A stretch of 64,000 nucleotides of DNA from Amyelois transitella (taxonomy: Eukaryota > Arthropoda > Insecta > Lepidoptera > Pyralidae), in contig NC_083510.1 of the NCBI RefSeq assembly GCF_032362555.1, forward strand, positions 2,507,501 through 2,571,500. The letters are read 5' to 3'. The stretch's first letter is position 1. The number at the start of each line of letters is the position of its first letter. Below the pieces are notes generated by a model, which had not been told where the DNA came from, ran no database searches, and saw nothing but the letters and a program-made list of their open reading frames with translations. A program made the position numbers and the translations under genes. Positions 10,901-20,984 of this stretch are shown one piece after another.

Positions 10901-13900
10901 ACTGCATTGAGTTGTTTTACTGGAACACTAAATCCTTCTAAACATTACCTGGAAAGTGATTACCTTAGAGACAGTGAAGTTAATCATTCGATATAGACAT
11001 AATAGTAACAGACTAACAGTGGTGACACCCGTGTGCAGTAAAGTGACTTTCAGTGCAAGTAACGTTTGGCGGGGCGACTCAATTTCAAGCGTCGGTAGGT
11101 TGACTCACACTCGGTACCCTTCAGTTCACTCTCTGCGGACAGTGAAAAGTAACGAAGATGTCGGAGGAAGATAAACCGGAGGTTGTATTGATTTCTGTAG
11201 CGGCGCGCATTTCCGAATTTTGGACGGACCAGCCGGCGTTGTGGTTTATACATTTCGAAGCGGCAGTGGCTCCTCAAAAGGCCAACGATAACGCAAAGTA
11301 CCAATTACTCATTGCTAAACTGAGCAAACAAGTTATACAGCAAGTAGCAGCGTTCTTGGAGACACCACCTGAGGACAAGAAATATGATGCTTTGAAAAAA
11401 CATCTACTAGACATCTATGAAGAATCAGAGACTAAACGCATTCAAAAACTCATGGGCGAGATGCAGCTCGGCGATCAGAAACCCTCACAACTTCTCAGGC
11501 GTATGAAAAGCTTAGCAGGAACGCGCGTATCGTCACAGACGCTGCTAGTTTTATGGCAGAATCATCTCCCGACGGCATTGCGAACGGTGTTAGCAGCCAC
11601 CACCTTGGAAGATGCTGACAAACTCGCAGAGGTAGCAGACAAAGTGATGGAGACGACCCGACCAATAGAAGTGGCAGCCGTCACACAGGAGCAGCAGTCA
11701 AATCACCTATCTGAGGCCATAGCAAAGCTTACTTTAGAAGTCGCAGAGCTACGACGAGGGAAGTTTAACACGCGCAGTCGCAGTAGGTCGAATCAGCGGT
11801 ACAGAGGACGCGGTTATGGCCAAAGAAGAGATCAATCTGGTACGAGAAAAGAGAACTACCTATGTTTCTTCCACTACCGGTTCGGGAAGAAAGCGAAGAA
11901 ATGTAGAGACCCCTGCGCATGGAAGTCGGAAAACTAGCAACCGTACAGTCGGCGACGGGAAGCTGTATCGAGGGAACAAACCGTCGGTTGTGTATCACGG
12001 ATAAAAATAGTAAGCTAAGTTTTTTAATAGATACAGGTGCCAATGTGTCAGTATTGCCCCCCACGGCTAATAAACGCAGTTTCATGCACGATTCAAACGA
12101 TTATGTTTTATTTGCAGCCAACGGGACTCAAATAAAAACCTATGGTACTCGCACATTGACCCTAGATCTTAACATAAGGCGCGAATTACGTTGGACGTTT
12201 ATTATAGCTGACGTTAAACAACCAATTATAGGAGCAGACTTTTTAAGCCACTATAAACTGATAGTTGATTTAAATAATAGGCGTTTAATCGACACGCTAA
12301 CAACTCTTAATGTTATTGCCAGTGTTCAAAGTTGTATTAACGCATCTGTCACGACTTTATCCGAAAATCATCCGTATCACGATTTACTTAAACTTTTTCC
12401 AGACATAACGAAACCCATGTCTTTTAAAGAACCTCCACAGCATTCAGAGAAGCACTACATCGAGACAACTGGACCACCGGTTCACGCTAGAGCAAGACCG
12501 TTACCGCCAGATCGTTTGCAGAAGGTAAAAGAAGAATTTAAGTTAATGGTAGAATTAGGTATTTGCAGGCCATCCAAGAGCGCGTGGGCAAGCCCACTGC
12601 ATATCGTCCCGAAAAAGAATGGAGACATCCGGCCATGTGGTGACTATCGGCAGCTAAACGCCATCACCAAACCGGACAGATATCCCATTCCGCGCCTGCA
12701 CGATTTCACCTACGTCCTGGCAGGTAAAACATTTTTTTCACGTATCGACGTAAATCGATCTTATCATTTTATACCCATTAATGACGACGACATCGAGAAA
12801 ACAGCAATAATTACCCCATTCGGACTTTTCGAATTTACGAGAATGACCTTCGGACTACGAAATGCAGCGCAATCCTTCCAAAGGTTCATGCATCATACAG
12901 TCTTACAAGGGTTGGATTTTGTATTCAGTTTTATCGATGACGTCATCATAGCAAGTACAAGTGAGGCAGAACATAGGGAACATCTTCGACTATTATTTGA
13001 GCGTTTAAACAAGTTTGGATTAACAATTAATCAGTCTAAATGTTGTTTTGGAGTATCGGAACTAGAGTTTGTTGGTTTTCACGTTTCGGCACAAGGAATT
13101 CGACCTCTACAAGACAAGGTACAAGCCATATCAGATTTTCCTAAACCTACTAAGGTTAACCAATTACGACGTTTTTTAGGCATGATAAATTTCTATAGAA
13201 AACATATTCCACATGCGGTTCAAAGTCAAGCTATTTTATCTCAATATTTACATAACGCTAAAAAGAACGACAAATCTCCCATCAACTGGACGCCGGATGC
13301 TGACGCAGCGTTTCAAGAATGTAAGTTACAGTTACAGAATGCGGTCACGTTGTCACACCCGAGCAGCGACGCTACGCTAGCACTGTTTACAGATGCATCG
13401 GACACATGTACCGGAGGGGTTCTACAGCAACTGGACAAAGGTGCGTGGAGACCCCTGGGCTATTTTTCTAAACGTCTATCAGATACTCAAAAGCGTTACA
13501 GCACTTACGATAGAGAATTGTTAGCGATTTATTTCGCCATCAAACATTTTCGTAAGTTGTTCGAGGGAAGGCCGTTAACGATCTATACCGATCATCGTCC
13601 ATTGGTACACGTTTTTTCGAAAATAGGTACAGAGTCAGAAACACCTCGTCGAACAAGGCAGCTTTTGTTCATAAGCGAATTCACAACGGACATACGACAC
13701 GTAGCAGGCAGCGATAACGTGGTCGCCGACGCGTTATCGCGCGTCGCGACTATTTCCTGTCCCACAAGCATCGATTACGAGCAACTAGCTGAGTCGCAGA
13801 AATCTGACAACTACCTAGCGCAGCATGAAGCAGGAAACGTAAGTAGTAATAATGTTGTAATCAAACGTATACTTTTACCCACAGTTAAAAAAGAGGTGTA

Positions 13901-16493
13901 TTGCGACATTTCAACTTCAAAAATAAGACCATATTTGACGGAGGCGTTCAGACGTTTAGCATTCGATAGCATACATGAACTTAGTCATCCTAGTATACGC
14001 ACCACGCGTAAAATGCTATCGGACAGATTTTTCTGGCCTAACATGAACATTGACGTAGGCAGATGGGCAAAAAATTGTGTCAGTTGCCAAAAAGCGAAAA
14101 TCACCAGACATACGATTTCAGAGTATGCCACATTTCAGCATGCACAACGCTTTGAACATATTCATGTAGACATAGTAGGGCCATTACCTACATCACCAGA
14201 CGGATACAGGTACTGTGTAACCATCATAGACCGAGGTACACGGTGGCCTGAGGCTATACCAATCAAGGATATAACAGCAGAGACGGTCGCCAGAGTCATC
14301 TACGACAACTGGATAACCAGGTATGGATGCCCGGTCCGACTTACGACGGACCAGGGTCGACAGTTTGAAAGTCAACTATTTGCAGATTTGCTTAAAGTTT
14401 TAGGCATTAACAGGATAAGAACAACCAGCTACCACGCGCAGGCTAACGGCCTTGTCGAGCGTTGGCATCGCAGTTTAAAAGCGTCACTGATGTCTCGTTT
14501 AACCAATCAATCTTGGGTTGACGAGCTTTCGACAGTGCTGTATGGTTTACGCGCAGTAGGGCGCAGCGACAACGGCATAAGCGCAGCTGAGTATACTTTT
14601 GGAAAAACACTAAGGCTTCCGAATGATTTTTTTAGCTCGTCGGAAACTATACTTGACGACTCGTATACGTATATAGAAAATATTCGTCAGTCAATTGATA
14701 AATTACGGCCAATTTCAAACACTCATCGGGATAATCGCAAATGGTTTGTGCATCCGGATCTTAAGTCATGCACACATGTTTTTGTTAGAGATGATACGGT
14801 GAGAAAGCCTTTGAAAGCTCCATACGATGGGCCATTTAAGGTAATTAGGAGGAACGAAAAAACATTCGAAATTCAACTACCAAATCGCCGTTCAGTAATT
14901 TCGATAGATAGATTGAAACCGGCATACTTAATTAATAGCTCAGACGTGCAAACACAGGCGCCAAGTATAGTTATCGACACGGGTAAGCAGATGTCGCAAC
15001 CTAGCATCGCGACTGACCCGGCAACGCAGCGAGTTTCACGCAGCGGCCGTGTCATCAAAAAACCCGTACGTTTTACTTAGAAATAGTAAGTATTTTAGGG
15101 CAGATATTTTTTTTCCTTCCGCAAAGATACTTTCTTCGGTCACAGTCATAACGCATCTTTGATCAGTTTCACTACTGCAATAAATATCTAATAGTCAATT
15201 TTTTTATTCAAAGACATTCATTCAACATGGGTCAATATTCAACTAAGTTAGAGGAAGTAAATTATACGCAAAACAACATAAATCAAGTCAACGATATGAA
15301 GTCAAAAATGGATAGTTTTAACGTCATTTTGATCTGCATAAGTGTCGGTACAGTTTTATGTATGGTTTGCTGCATTTATTTTTGTTTCGCGAGATGCACT
15401 AAAAGTACGAAGAACTGGTTGAATAAACGATTGACAGTATCTTTGGAGGAAGCCATTGAACAGCGATCATCACCAGCGCAGGCAGAGAAAGGTAAACACA
15501 GAGTGATTATCGCGTAAAGCTACCTACACCTGTGTCTGGAAATCGTTCAAGTTTATGTAATTTTAAGACATTTTTTTTATGTATCGTATTTTTTTTGTAG
15601 TCGCGATAAGTCCTTAAAACCCTGGCATTCTAAATTATAAATAACTTGTGATCATTGTAAAATTGTAGTCATAACATATTGTTGAGATCCTATCGCTTTG
15701 TATAATTTAATTCGTAGTTCAGCGCAAATATAGAAATAACAGATGTGGAGACTTGTACACAACATTTTTTTAACTATTGTAAAATTTGTCGATTTTTGTG
15801 TAACAAATTTTAGGAGGGGTGTGATGTAGGGGTGTATACACTCAGGCATTTGCGCCAAATCAGCATTCCTGTAGCCGATAGCTAAGTAGAGCCAGTCGTC
15901 CCGTGTCGGCCTACCGACCAACACAACACACATAACCTGTACTTCTATACTCTGTGTAATTTGTGTTATGTGAACTTTATCTTTCGTTTTCTCTATGTAC
16001 TGTATGTGCTAATTATAATTTCGGTACCAATATAAGCGAAGCTTTCGTGAACTGCATTGAGTTGTTTTACTGGAACACTAAATCCTTCTAAACATTACCT
16101 GGAAAGTGATTACCTTAGAGACAGTGAAGTTAATCATTCGATATAGACATAATAGTAACAGACTAACAGATACAAACAAAATTACCAATCTATATTAATA
16201 TTACAAAACTGAAGAGTTTGTTTGTTTGAATGAACGCGCTAATTTTAGGAACTACTAGTCTCTTTATATGGATACCTCAGATTTTGACAAAAAGTTTGTT
16301 TTAAAAAACTTTAGCTTACTACAAGGAGGTCTTACTCAAGTAATGTTAAACAATATTATTTTCCAGTCACGATCCGAACCTTGAAGAGTTTCTCAACAAC
16401 TTATACAGCAAATCCGGCGCCAACAACGTCCCGACCAAACCTCCAGACTCGGGCGATGCTAAGAAACGTCGCAATAAAAAACCCAAAGCTTAA
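1988..16493 (+). CDS. DNAJC14: DNAJC14-type J-domain co-chaperone (9 coding exons, 849 aa)
   Basis: Coding exons: 1988-3537, 4130-4296, 4685-4802, 5613-5766, 6519-6643, 7540-7642, 8772-8873, 10085-10188, 16367-16493 (stop TAA). All introns are GT-AG and phases join without a break. Residues 1 to about 480 are low-complexity, rich in Asn, Lys and Ser, with a very basic stretch at about 290-480. Hydrophobic segments follow (about 495-530, exons 1-2). The J domain is at about 608-663 with HPD at 637-639. A CxxC...CxxC pair (C706, C709, C728, C731) and the segment around 'GDIWAESSM' (exons 6-7) match the C-terminal half of DNAJC14 (Jiv). The family recruits Hsp70 at the ER membrane; human DNAJC14 is about 700 aa, so the N-terminal region is longer here. 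Exon 2 uses the acceptor after the pyrimidine-rich tract ending at 4129; an upstream AG at 4094 would shift frame. The start is the first in-frame ATG of a long exon. Expression and membrane topology are inferred. Confidence 0.93.
3664..3722 (+). mobile_element. Family A fragment, degenerate
   Basis: Only the CTCTTTCCCATG...CGTAAAAAGCGACTAAGG portion is recognisable. Confidence 0.55.
3730..3840 (+). mobile_element. Family C fragment
   Basis: CTTTTACCATGACCCAATATGG to AATCCAGGTTCATG; adjoins a family A copy. Confidence 0.7.
3841..4065 (-). mobile_element. Family A copy
   Basis: Nearly complete body; lacks most of the TATG tail and the extreme 5' end. It ends about 65 bp before DNAJC14 exon 2. 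Confidence 0.88.
4844..5001 (+). mobile_element. Family A copy, 3' part lost
   Basis: Has the 5' end (CCGTGTGGTTCCCAG) but stops after the AAGCC-like segment, without a tail. It starts 42 bp after the DNAJC14 exon 3 donor. Confidence 0.85.
5204..5433 (-). mobile_element. Family A copy
   Basis: Almost full body from the ATCACGTCTATATCCC end to TGGTCCTATTC. Confidence 0.9.
6198..6435 (+). mobile_element. Family A copy
   Basis: Almost full body ending in a GTATGTATATA tail, in the DNAJC14 intron before exon 5. Confidence 0.9.
6627..6698 (+). repeat. Duplicated 5' splice site of DNAJC14 exon 5
   Basis: The 24 bp at 6627-6650 (last 17 exon bases plus gtaaatg) recur at 6675-6698, a 48-bp period. 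Use of the downstream donor would keep the frame length but read a TAA at once, so the first donor is the functional one. Confidence 0.9.
6725..6815 (+). mobile_element. RTE-type LINE tail fragment, diverged
   Basis: Keeps GTATGCAGGGATCGTGATG and CTACTCCTCCGGGAAAGAGG but lacks the TATG tail. It follows the duplicated DNAJC14 donor directly. Confidence 0.7.
7162..7473 (+). mobile_element. Family D ('CCCGCGACT..GTCCGCG') repeat
   Basis: Starts GACTAGCTGTGCCCGCGAC and ends CAAACTCTTCAGCTTTATAA..ATTAGTATA, with extra internal sequence. This is a widespread lepidopteran non-coding repeat type. Confidence 0.7.
7661..7996. mobile_element. MITE-like element with perfect 24-bp inverted ends (copy 1)
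   Basis: 7661-7684 and 7973-7996 are perfect inverted repeats (CAGAGATCGGAATAGG...). About 310 bp of the interior recurs at 33662-33979. Similarity runs a few bases past the right arm, so the exact ends are uncertain. It starts 18 bp after the DNAJC14 exon 6 donor. Confidence 0.75.
8458..8581 (+). mobile_element. RTE-type LINE tail fragment
   Basis: GCATGAAGAGAGTTATGAATG through CTACCCCTCCGGGAAAGAGG to (TATG)n. Confidence 0.85.
8581..8640 (+). repeat. Short repeat shared with 17502-17566
   Basis: TTCCAAGTATGGTCTACGAG through GAGAGGATTTCTCAAAATTCC matches 17502-17566. Looser relatives occur at about 53215-53300 and 60595-60660. Confidence 0.7.
9071..9318 (-). mobile_element. Family A copy, near full length
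   Basis: Runs from a short tail to the 5' end with the CACACGGCAC terminus; one small deletion near the hairpin. Confidence 0.9.
9361..9474 (+). mobile_element. Family A copy, 5'-truncated
   Basis: Only the 3' third with a TATGTATGTATG tail. Confidence 0.85.
9465..9563 (-). mobile_element. Family C fragment
   Basis: TCTTCTTCCTCCTAACTTTAG and GCATCCTCACCTCTATGG; adjoins a family A copy. Confidence 0.7.
9564..9757 (-). mobile_element. Family A copy, diverged
   Basis: Recognisable by the GTAGACAGAGCC, AATTCAAATAGTG and TTGCTAGCCCGTCG segments. Confidence 0.75.
9767..10010 (+). mobile_element. tRNA-derived SINE
   Basis: The head resembles a tRNA with an A-box-like TGGCGCAGCCGTAGTACGC and a perfect B-box GGTTCGAATCCC. 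A tRNA-unrelated body and an AATAATAATAATT tail follow. The acceptor stem is degenerate and the cloverleaf is followed by SINE body, so it is not a tRNA gene. Confidence 0.85.
10193..10430 (-). mobile_element. Family A copy abutting the DNAJC14 exon 8 donor
   Basis: Near full length. Its tail side begins only about 4-5 bp into the intron (donor at 10189). Confidence 0.9.
10539..10674 (+). mobile_element. Family D-like repeat split by the LTR element (left part)
   Basis: GGCTAGC...AAAATCGGTCCATTAGTTTTTG resembles the family D 3' half. It continues after the LTR element at 16173. Confidence 0.55.
10675..11018 (+). repeat. 5' LTR
   Basis: 344-bp long terminal repeat, TGTAGG...CTAACA, identical to 15825-16168. 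A TATAAG box-like motif at about 10880 could drive the transcript. The GATA target duplicate immediately precedes it. Confidence 0.97.
11020..11037 (+). other. Primer binding site, tRNA-Trp-like
   Basis: One base after the 5' LTR the sequence reads TGGTGACACCCGTGTG. It aligns, with one insertion and one deletion, to the complement of the insect tRNA-Trp 3' end (TGGTGACCCCGACGTG, recalled from known tRNAs). Tryptophan-tRNA priming is typical of the CsRn1 clade. The match is imperfect, so the primer identity is an inference. Confidence 0.7.
11158..11937 (+). CDS. gag: Retrotransposon Gag (259 aa)
   Basis: This encodes the structural protein that packages the element RNA. The N-terminal two thirds resemble arthropod gypsy capsid proteins: helical, with repeated aromatic and leucine positions. 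An Arg/Ser-rich basic stretch at about 200-225 precedes a zinc-knuckle-like CHCC motif (C236, H239, C249, C253) in place of the usual CCHC. That motif (CFFHYRFG...CRDPC) is characteristic of CsRn1-type elements. The ORF ends in TAG at 11935-11937 and overlaps pol by 19 nt in the -1 frame. No internal stops are present. Identification as Gag is secure from position and motif. Confidence 0.92.
   Translation: MSEEDKPEVVLISVAARISEFWTDQPALWFIHFEAAVAPQKANDNAKYQLLIAKLSKQVIQQVAAFLETPPEDKKYDALKKHLLDIYEESETKRIQKLMGEMQLGDQKPSQLLRRMKSLAGTRVSSQTLLVLWQNHLPTALRTVLAATTLEDADKLAEVADKVMETTRPIEVAAVTQEQQSNHLSEAIAKLTLEVAELRRGKFNTRSRSRSNQRYRGRGYGQRRDQSGTRKENYLCFFHYRFGKKAKKCRDPCAWKSEN
11919..15080 (+). CDS. pol: Retrotransposon Pol polyprotein: protease, RT, RNase H, integrase (1053 aa)
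   Basis: Domains in order: an aspartic protease with the DTGAN active-site motif at about residues 36-40; reverse transcriptase, about 190-400, with the catalytic FIDD motif at about 338-341; RNase H, about 485-610, starting with LFTDASD; an integrase HHCC zinc domain, about 682-725 (H..H then CVSC); and a DDE core with the first D in HVDIVGP (about 750), the second in TTDQGRQFE (about 810) and the E in ERWHRSLK (about 847). A chromodomain was not recognised at the C-terminus. The frame is open throughout. The 5' end overlaps gag in the -1 frame, so the ATG at 11919 may not be the true start if a fusion is made by frameshifting. Confidence 0.96.
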   Translation: MEVGKLATVQSATGSCIEGTNRRLCITDKNSKLSFLIDTGANVSVLPPTANKRSFMHDSNDYVLFAANGTQIKTYGTRTLTLDLNIRRELRWTFIIADVKQPIIGADFLSHYKLIVDLNNRRLIDTLTTLNVIASVQSCINASVTTLSENHPYHDLLKLFPDITKPMSFKEPPQHSEKHYIETTGPPVHARARPLPPDRLQKVKEEFKLMVELGICRPSKSAWASPLHIVPKKNGDIRPCGDYRQLNAITKPDRYPIPRLHDFTYVLAGKTFFSRIDVNRSYHFIPINDDDIEKTAIITPFGLFEFTRMTFGLRNAAQSFQRFMHHTVLQGLDFVFSFIDDVIIASTSEAEHREHLRLLFERLNKFGLTINQSKCCFGVSELEFVGFHVSAQGIRPLQDKVQAISDFPKPTKVNQLRRFLGMINFYRKHIPHAVQSQAILSQYLHNAKKNDKSPINWTPDADAAFQECKLQLQNAVTLSHPSSDATLALFTDASDTCTGGVLQQLDKGAWRPLGYFSKRLSDTQKRYSTYDRELLAIYFAIKHFRKLFEGRPLTIYTDHRPLVHVFSKIGTESETPRRTRQLLFISEFTTDIRHVAGSDNVVADALSRVATISCPTSIDYEQLAESQKSDNYLAQHEAGNVSSNNVVIKRILLPTVKKEVYCDISTSKIRPYLTEAFRRLAFDSIHELSHPSIRTTRKMLSDRFFWPNMNIDVGRWAKNCVSCQKAKITRHTISEYATFQHAQRFEHIHVDIVGPLPTSPDGYRYCVTIIDRGTRWPEAIPIKDITAETVARVIYDNWITRYGCPVRLTTDQGRQFESQLFADLLKVLGINRIRTTSYHAQANGLVERWHRSLKASLMSRLTNQSWVDELSTVLYGLRAVGRSDNGISAAEYTFGKTLRLPNDFFSSSETILDDSYTYIENIRQSIDKLRPISNTHRDNRKWFVHPDLKSCTHVFVRDDTVRKPLKAPYDGPFKVIRRNEKTFEIQLPNRRSVISIDRLKPAYLINSSDVQTQAPSIVIDTGKQMSQPSIATDPATQRVSRSGRVIKKPVRFT
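11928..11934 (+). promoter_or_regulatory. Candidate -1 ribosomal frameshift site at the gag-pol junction
   Basis: The heptamer GGAAAAC is read in the gag frame as G GAA AAC, directly before the gag stop TAG. Slipping back one base gives GGA AAA and enters the pol frame. It only partly fits the X XXY YYZ rule, because the A-site shift AAC to AAA is canonical and the P-site shift is not. Pol also has its own ATG at 11919, so reinitiation is an alternative. Confidence 0.5.
15227..15517 (+). CDS. Third ORF of the LTR element: small single-pass membrane protein (96 aa)
   Basis: I do not recognise this ORF. It lies between pol and the 3' LTR, where errantiviruses carry env, but it is far too short for a fusion glycoprotein. 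It starts MGQYST, so the second-position glycine could be myristoylated. A polar N-terminal third is followed by one hydrophobic segment at about residues 32-54 that is rich in Cys, Ile and Val. A basic, then mixed-charge tail of about 40 residues follows. Intact coding and position inside a young element argue that it is part of the element. How it is translated is unclear: no strong splice acceptor is obvious just upstream, although a pyrimidine-rich tract ending in AAAG lies about 20 nt before the ATG. Confidence 0.6.
   Translation: MGQYSTKLEEVNYTQNNINQVNDMKSKMDSFNVILICISVGTVLCMVCCIYFCFARCTKSTKNWLNKRLTVSLEEAIEQRSSPAQAEKGKHRVIIA
15812..15824 (+). other. Polypurine tract
   Basis: The purine-rich run AGGAGGGGTGTGA directly abuts the 3' LTR and is the expected plus-strand priming site. 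Confidence 0.85.
15825..16168 (+). repeat. 3' LTR
   Basis: 344-bp copy identical to 10675-11018, followed by the GATA target duplicate at 16169-16172. Confidence 0.97.
16186..16315 (-). mobile_element. Family D fragment
   Basis: ATATTAATATTACAAAACTGAAGAGTTTG reads as the reverse of the family D 3' end, next to the LTR element target site. Confidence 0.6.
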
Positions 16494-19400
16494 ACAAAAA
16501 AAAAACCTTTCGCGTCCATGTTGGCCCCAACACGCAAATATTTGACGTACGTTAGCCGAACGTTTGGCAAATGTTCGATGATATACATCTAGTTAGATAC
16601 TGCATAAAATATGTACTTCTATTACACACACATACCAAGATTTACATGTATACCTAGTAGATACCCGAAAATAATTTTTTATTGCAATAAGTACAATCGT
16701 CTTCAAAGATGACACCCTTTCGTATAAATACTTTAGAGGAGTAATGTTTCTCTACAGGCGACAGTACGTACATACATTTGCCACATTTCTGCCCCTAATA
16801 ATATAGATCGCCGATGTTGGGATGAACCATTCATAATCCCTACTGGTTTTGGCATATTTAAGATTAAAATAAATCATGAATGTATTCTTTATTGTAGTAT
16901 TGGTCTATCACGGGGTAAAGAATCCTTGGACTTAAAAATCCACACAGCACGTAAAGGAAGAAAATTGCACGATCTAACTAGATGTATGTCTATGGTCAGT
17001 ACGCTTGAACAAACTTGCACCAACTAAACGTTGTTACCTGTGGCTTGAGAACTCTTTTACGTATGAATTATGAACAAAGAAATGTACATTATGTTTTTAC
17101 ATTATTGTTCTGTAATATCCATTACTTACATATGCACTCTTAGCAAGAACGCAGAATAGGAAAATAAAATTATCTTTAACCGCCTTCAAAAGAAAATATG
17201 GTTCTCAGTATGTTTTGCGTAACCGATTTTGATGCGGTTTTCGGGAAATTATTTGTTACACTTCGGAAAAAGTTTTAGAGTTTTATCTGACTTCGAAAAA
17301 GGTGAAAATCGATTGGAGGCCGTTCTCTATTTTACAAAATTTATTTCAATTACAATTTTTATTGTATGTACCGTGAGAACCGTTAGTGTTATATGAAGAA
17401 TTATACTGTAGTTACAAAACTATTTCCTTACTGTGTGACTGAATAACTGTCTGGGTCTAACTAACCACTGGGTCTAGAGTCTTGAAATTTGCAATATAGA
17501 TTCCAAGTGTGGTCTACGAGTGCATTAAGAGAGGATTTCCCAAAATTCCCGCGGGAATAGGAATTAATGGGATTTTTCGTTTGACCGGCCCGGCCGACAT
17601 CGTCTATTATACATATTTATCAGTTGCGAATTCAACTTTAAAATAAATTAATTTAATTACCGCATAATGAGATTATTCCAGTATTAAACATTATACTATG
17701 TAGTTATTTAACAAGATAAATATATAAACCGAAATAAAAATTTAAATAAATGTGTAAGTTATGAATAAGAAATAATAAACTAATACATAAAAAGTCAAAA
17801 AATAGAATACCAAAAGGGTTCTCAAGTTATTGGTACATAATAGCAAAATCTGTGAAAAACCTGCCTTGCAAATTGTATAAATAAATTTATATCCCATTAG
17901 AAAATATAATGGTTGCCAATTGAGGTGTGAATTTAATATATTTTCCTGAAGTCCTGTCGCTCATTTTATAGTTTCAGTTTAAGAGCTTTGTAAATCTTGT
18001 TCGCAAACTATAATTTATACTTGAAAGTATTTTAAATAAAGTAAACAATCATCTAGATTAATTATGAAAAACCCTTTTACCATAGTAAAATTAATAATGA
18101 GCGACAAGTAAACTTAAGGCGAATGAAATAATTTCACGCTTCATACATATAGCAGTTCAGTATGAGACACTCGAAGGTAAATGAAAGGTTAAAAAAAGCT
18201 AGGTTTGCTGACGTACCTATTAGGTTAAAATCTTAACGATTGGCTTTTCAGAGCCTCTCGACTAACATTATTAATTTTCGTTATACTTTTATTATAATAA
18301 TGATAATTTTTTATTTTTTAAGTTTGTGATAGATAGTCAAGTTTCGTTTTAGGGTGACGACTAAACATGAAAAAAGAAATGCATCGTATTTAATTTTTGT
18401 ATTGATTCCGAGTTGTTTCTATTGATTTTATTTTCCGAGTCAAATTCGCCGCTGGATAGTAATAGTGGATCCAGTAGAATTTCAACGGTGACATAATACC
18501 ACATACTAAATGTACAAGCTAAATAAAAGATTGTTCGGATTTCTATAACTAAAACGGAACTGTTTAACTTACTAAATAAACTAAACGCGTTAATGAAACT
18601 ACTATTGAATAGTGTTGCCATAACAAGAAATCATTTTGTATTGTGATTATACATAGGTTACCTTCCTCAAAATGAGCTCATACCCTCATGACCTCGAATT
18701 TTGAATAACCAAGATAAGAACAACACATTGTCGACGTTAAGTATACATCTAACTATCCTAGTAGTAAAAAATCATATTCACGTCATCTTGAGATTGATAA
18801 TCTATGATTATACCTACAGTTTCACAGCTTACTAAATAAGTGTTTAAGCTAATCAAAAATCTACCATCGTTCCCTTTACTTTTCATTTAGGTTTAATATC
18901 ACTCGAATTTCAACATTATAATAAGAGATTAAAAAGTCAACCTTACCACTAATGTGTTAAGGTACTTTTTGACAAAGCAGGTACTGCTTATTTGGCGTAT
19001 AAAATACTCTATGACCAGAAACAGAAGTAGTAATTACACTAAAATACTGTCTAATCACACCAAATAGTACAATGTTTTGCATTCATTATATTATTATTGA
19101 TAATGATCTAATTGTTTGTATTAATTATTATTATTAACAGTTGCAGAAAACTGTATGCGATAAAATGTTAGGTTAAAAATTTATGATTGAGATTGAAAGC
19201 AAGAAATCATGATCTCAAATAGACAGCAGGTCGATATACTAAAGTAAAAGTCATGAAAAATATCTAAAATATTTTTTTCAGCAACACCATAAAAAGGGCG
19301 TTAACTACGTTTCTTTTGTTGCATTGTGTTTACAATTATTGTACATAAGTATTTTTTGTATAATGTTAAAAATAGCCATTGCTATATATTTGTTAATGCA

Positions 19401-20984
19401 AGGAAGTTTAAGGCTTTGCCACATAACGCCCGAATCTCCAAGCTCATTTTGAGCAAAGACGCACTCAACCAACTTACTTTATACGTCACTTTTAATATAT
19501 CGACCTGCAGGGTTACTCATTACTGTTAACAAGACTTACACTCTTAATTTACCTCTCTCTCTCTCTCTGTTGCTTTCTGGTTAACTCCAGATACAGAAAA
19601 GAAATGGAAGATAAGACGTATGCCTTGTCAACGATAGTGAATAGCGCATAGCATATAGCTTGAAATCTGTGACAGCAGGATGGAACGATAACTATGACGT
19701 AGGTGCGAAAAGGACAGGCTATGAAATGTATGGATTTGACATCTGTCACAGAGATCATTACATTGCAGACTCTAGAGCCAACATCACAATTACAAATAGT
19801 TTTCTGCAACAACTGATCACGTGTAGTATTTTAACAAACAGTATGTCTAGTCTACTTGGATTTTAACGATTAGCAACTGTGTTAGCCTGTAATTTGATTT
19901 AACAATTTTATATTGACAATTATTACCGTGTTCGCTTGTTTTTGACGCTAGATGCTTAAATGTGTTTTTGTTATTATGTTACCCTGTAACTACGCTATGG
20001 TCACTTTTAATTGAAGAAAAATTTAAATTAATGAAACTGCTTAATGCGGTATTTGCAATCAAAGTCGATCTTATTATGAGAAACTACTTATCTAACGACA
20101 CAAAGTTCTTAAGTTTCGCTCTTCAAACTGTTTGATATCTAAAGCTATTATCTTTTGAATTTTCCATTCTTATATTTTCTGTAACAACTCGCGATTCCAA
20201 AATCAAAACTTGAGTGTCGTTAGATTTGTCTGTGTTATAAAATTACCTGCCCCATAGCATGGCAAGCGCGACGCCTTTTTTATTGCGCGAAAACATTTAC
20301 GGGAGCTGGTTTATAATTTTTTTTCTGCTATTGTATTAATTCGTTAATTTTGTCATTAAAACTCCATTAATATTTTTTTTATCATGTTTGTAAAACAAAT
20401 ACTGCATGTGATTGTAGCACTGCCTTCAGAGATTATTGGTTTAAATGTTAGGCTAGTAAAGAGATTGCTGTCTAAAGTTCACTGTGCGTAGGCCTTCGCG
20501 CTTCATGTGTCAATAAAGATGTGGAAATATTCTTGTGTTTTACTCACTTTGATAATCTGATTTGGTACTGTAATTCATTTATTTACAAACACAAACACTA
20601 GAAATAGTACATAGGTTAGATTCTGCTTGTATCTAAAGAAATCTCTTTCAGTAAAAATGAAGAGTTCTCAAATTCCTTATTTTCAATTATATATATTCAA
20701 AGTTGGTACTCTGATTACGCTACATAAGCATTCCGCGGCCGCCGTAGTGTGTTTCATGTGGCAAAAATATGAACTATGTATGATGGCTTAAGTTTCAATT
20801 TCCTTTACCCCATTACGAAATATCTTCTATCCGCGCTGTGCGGATGCGAGCCTGAATCCGTCTCTATGGTGAAAAGAAAGTTCAATAGTTTCAGGATTCA
20901 AAAAATTTTTTCCTGTAGGTATATTTAAAATACAGCAGCAGCAGGTTAAAGAAAAAAAAACATCTATTTAATTTTTTTTCTAAC
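16494..20984. other. Intergenic between convergent DNAJC14 and TSR1
   Basis: About 4.5 kb of AT-rich sequence. AATAAA hexamers at about 16867 and 17164 could end the DNAJC14 transcript. Apart from the short repeat at 17502-17566 I see no gene or RNA gene. Small ORFs here lack coding character. Confidence 0.6.
17502..17566 (+). repeat. Short repeat shared with 8581-8640
   Basis: TTCCAAGTGTGGTCTACGAG and GAGGATTTCCCAAAATTCCCG; part of a longer diverged repeat from about 17450. Confidence 0.7.

Larger units (their letters stand above)
10675..16168 (+). mobile_element. Complete Ty3/gypsy LTR retrotransposon, Kabuki/CsRn1-like
   Basis: The element is 5494 bp long. Its two 344-bp LTRs (10675-11018 and 15825-16168) are identical in my base-by-base comparison. 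The LTRs begin TGT and end ACA, and a 4-bp target duplication GATA flanks the element (10671-10674, 16169-16172). Order: LTR, tRNA-Trp-like primer site, gag, pol (protease, RT, RNase H, integrase), a small membrane ORF, polypurine tract, LTR. Protease-RT-RH-IN order is diagnostic of Ty3/gypsy. The CHCC Gag motif and tRNA-Trp-like primer site point to the CsRn1 clade, which includes Bombyx Kabuki. It lies in sense orientation in the last intron of the DNAJC14 gene, inside an older repeat. All long ORFs are open, so it may be recently active. Confidence 0.95.

Noticed and set aside
15227-15517. Reading the third ORF of the LTR element as an envelope gene
   Set aside because: Only 96 codons, no signal peptide and no fusion or attachment domains; described as an unknown membrane protein.
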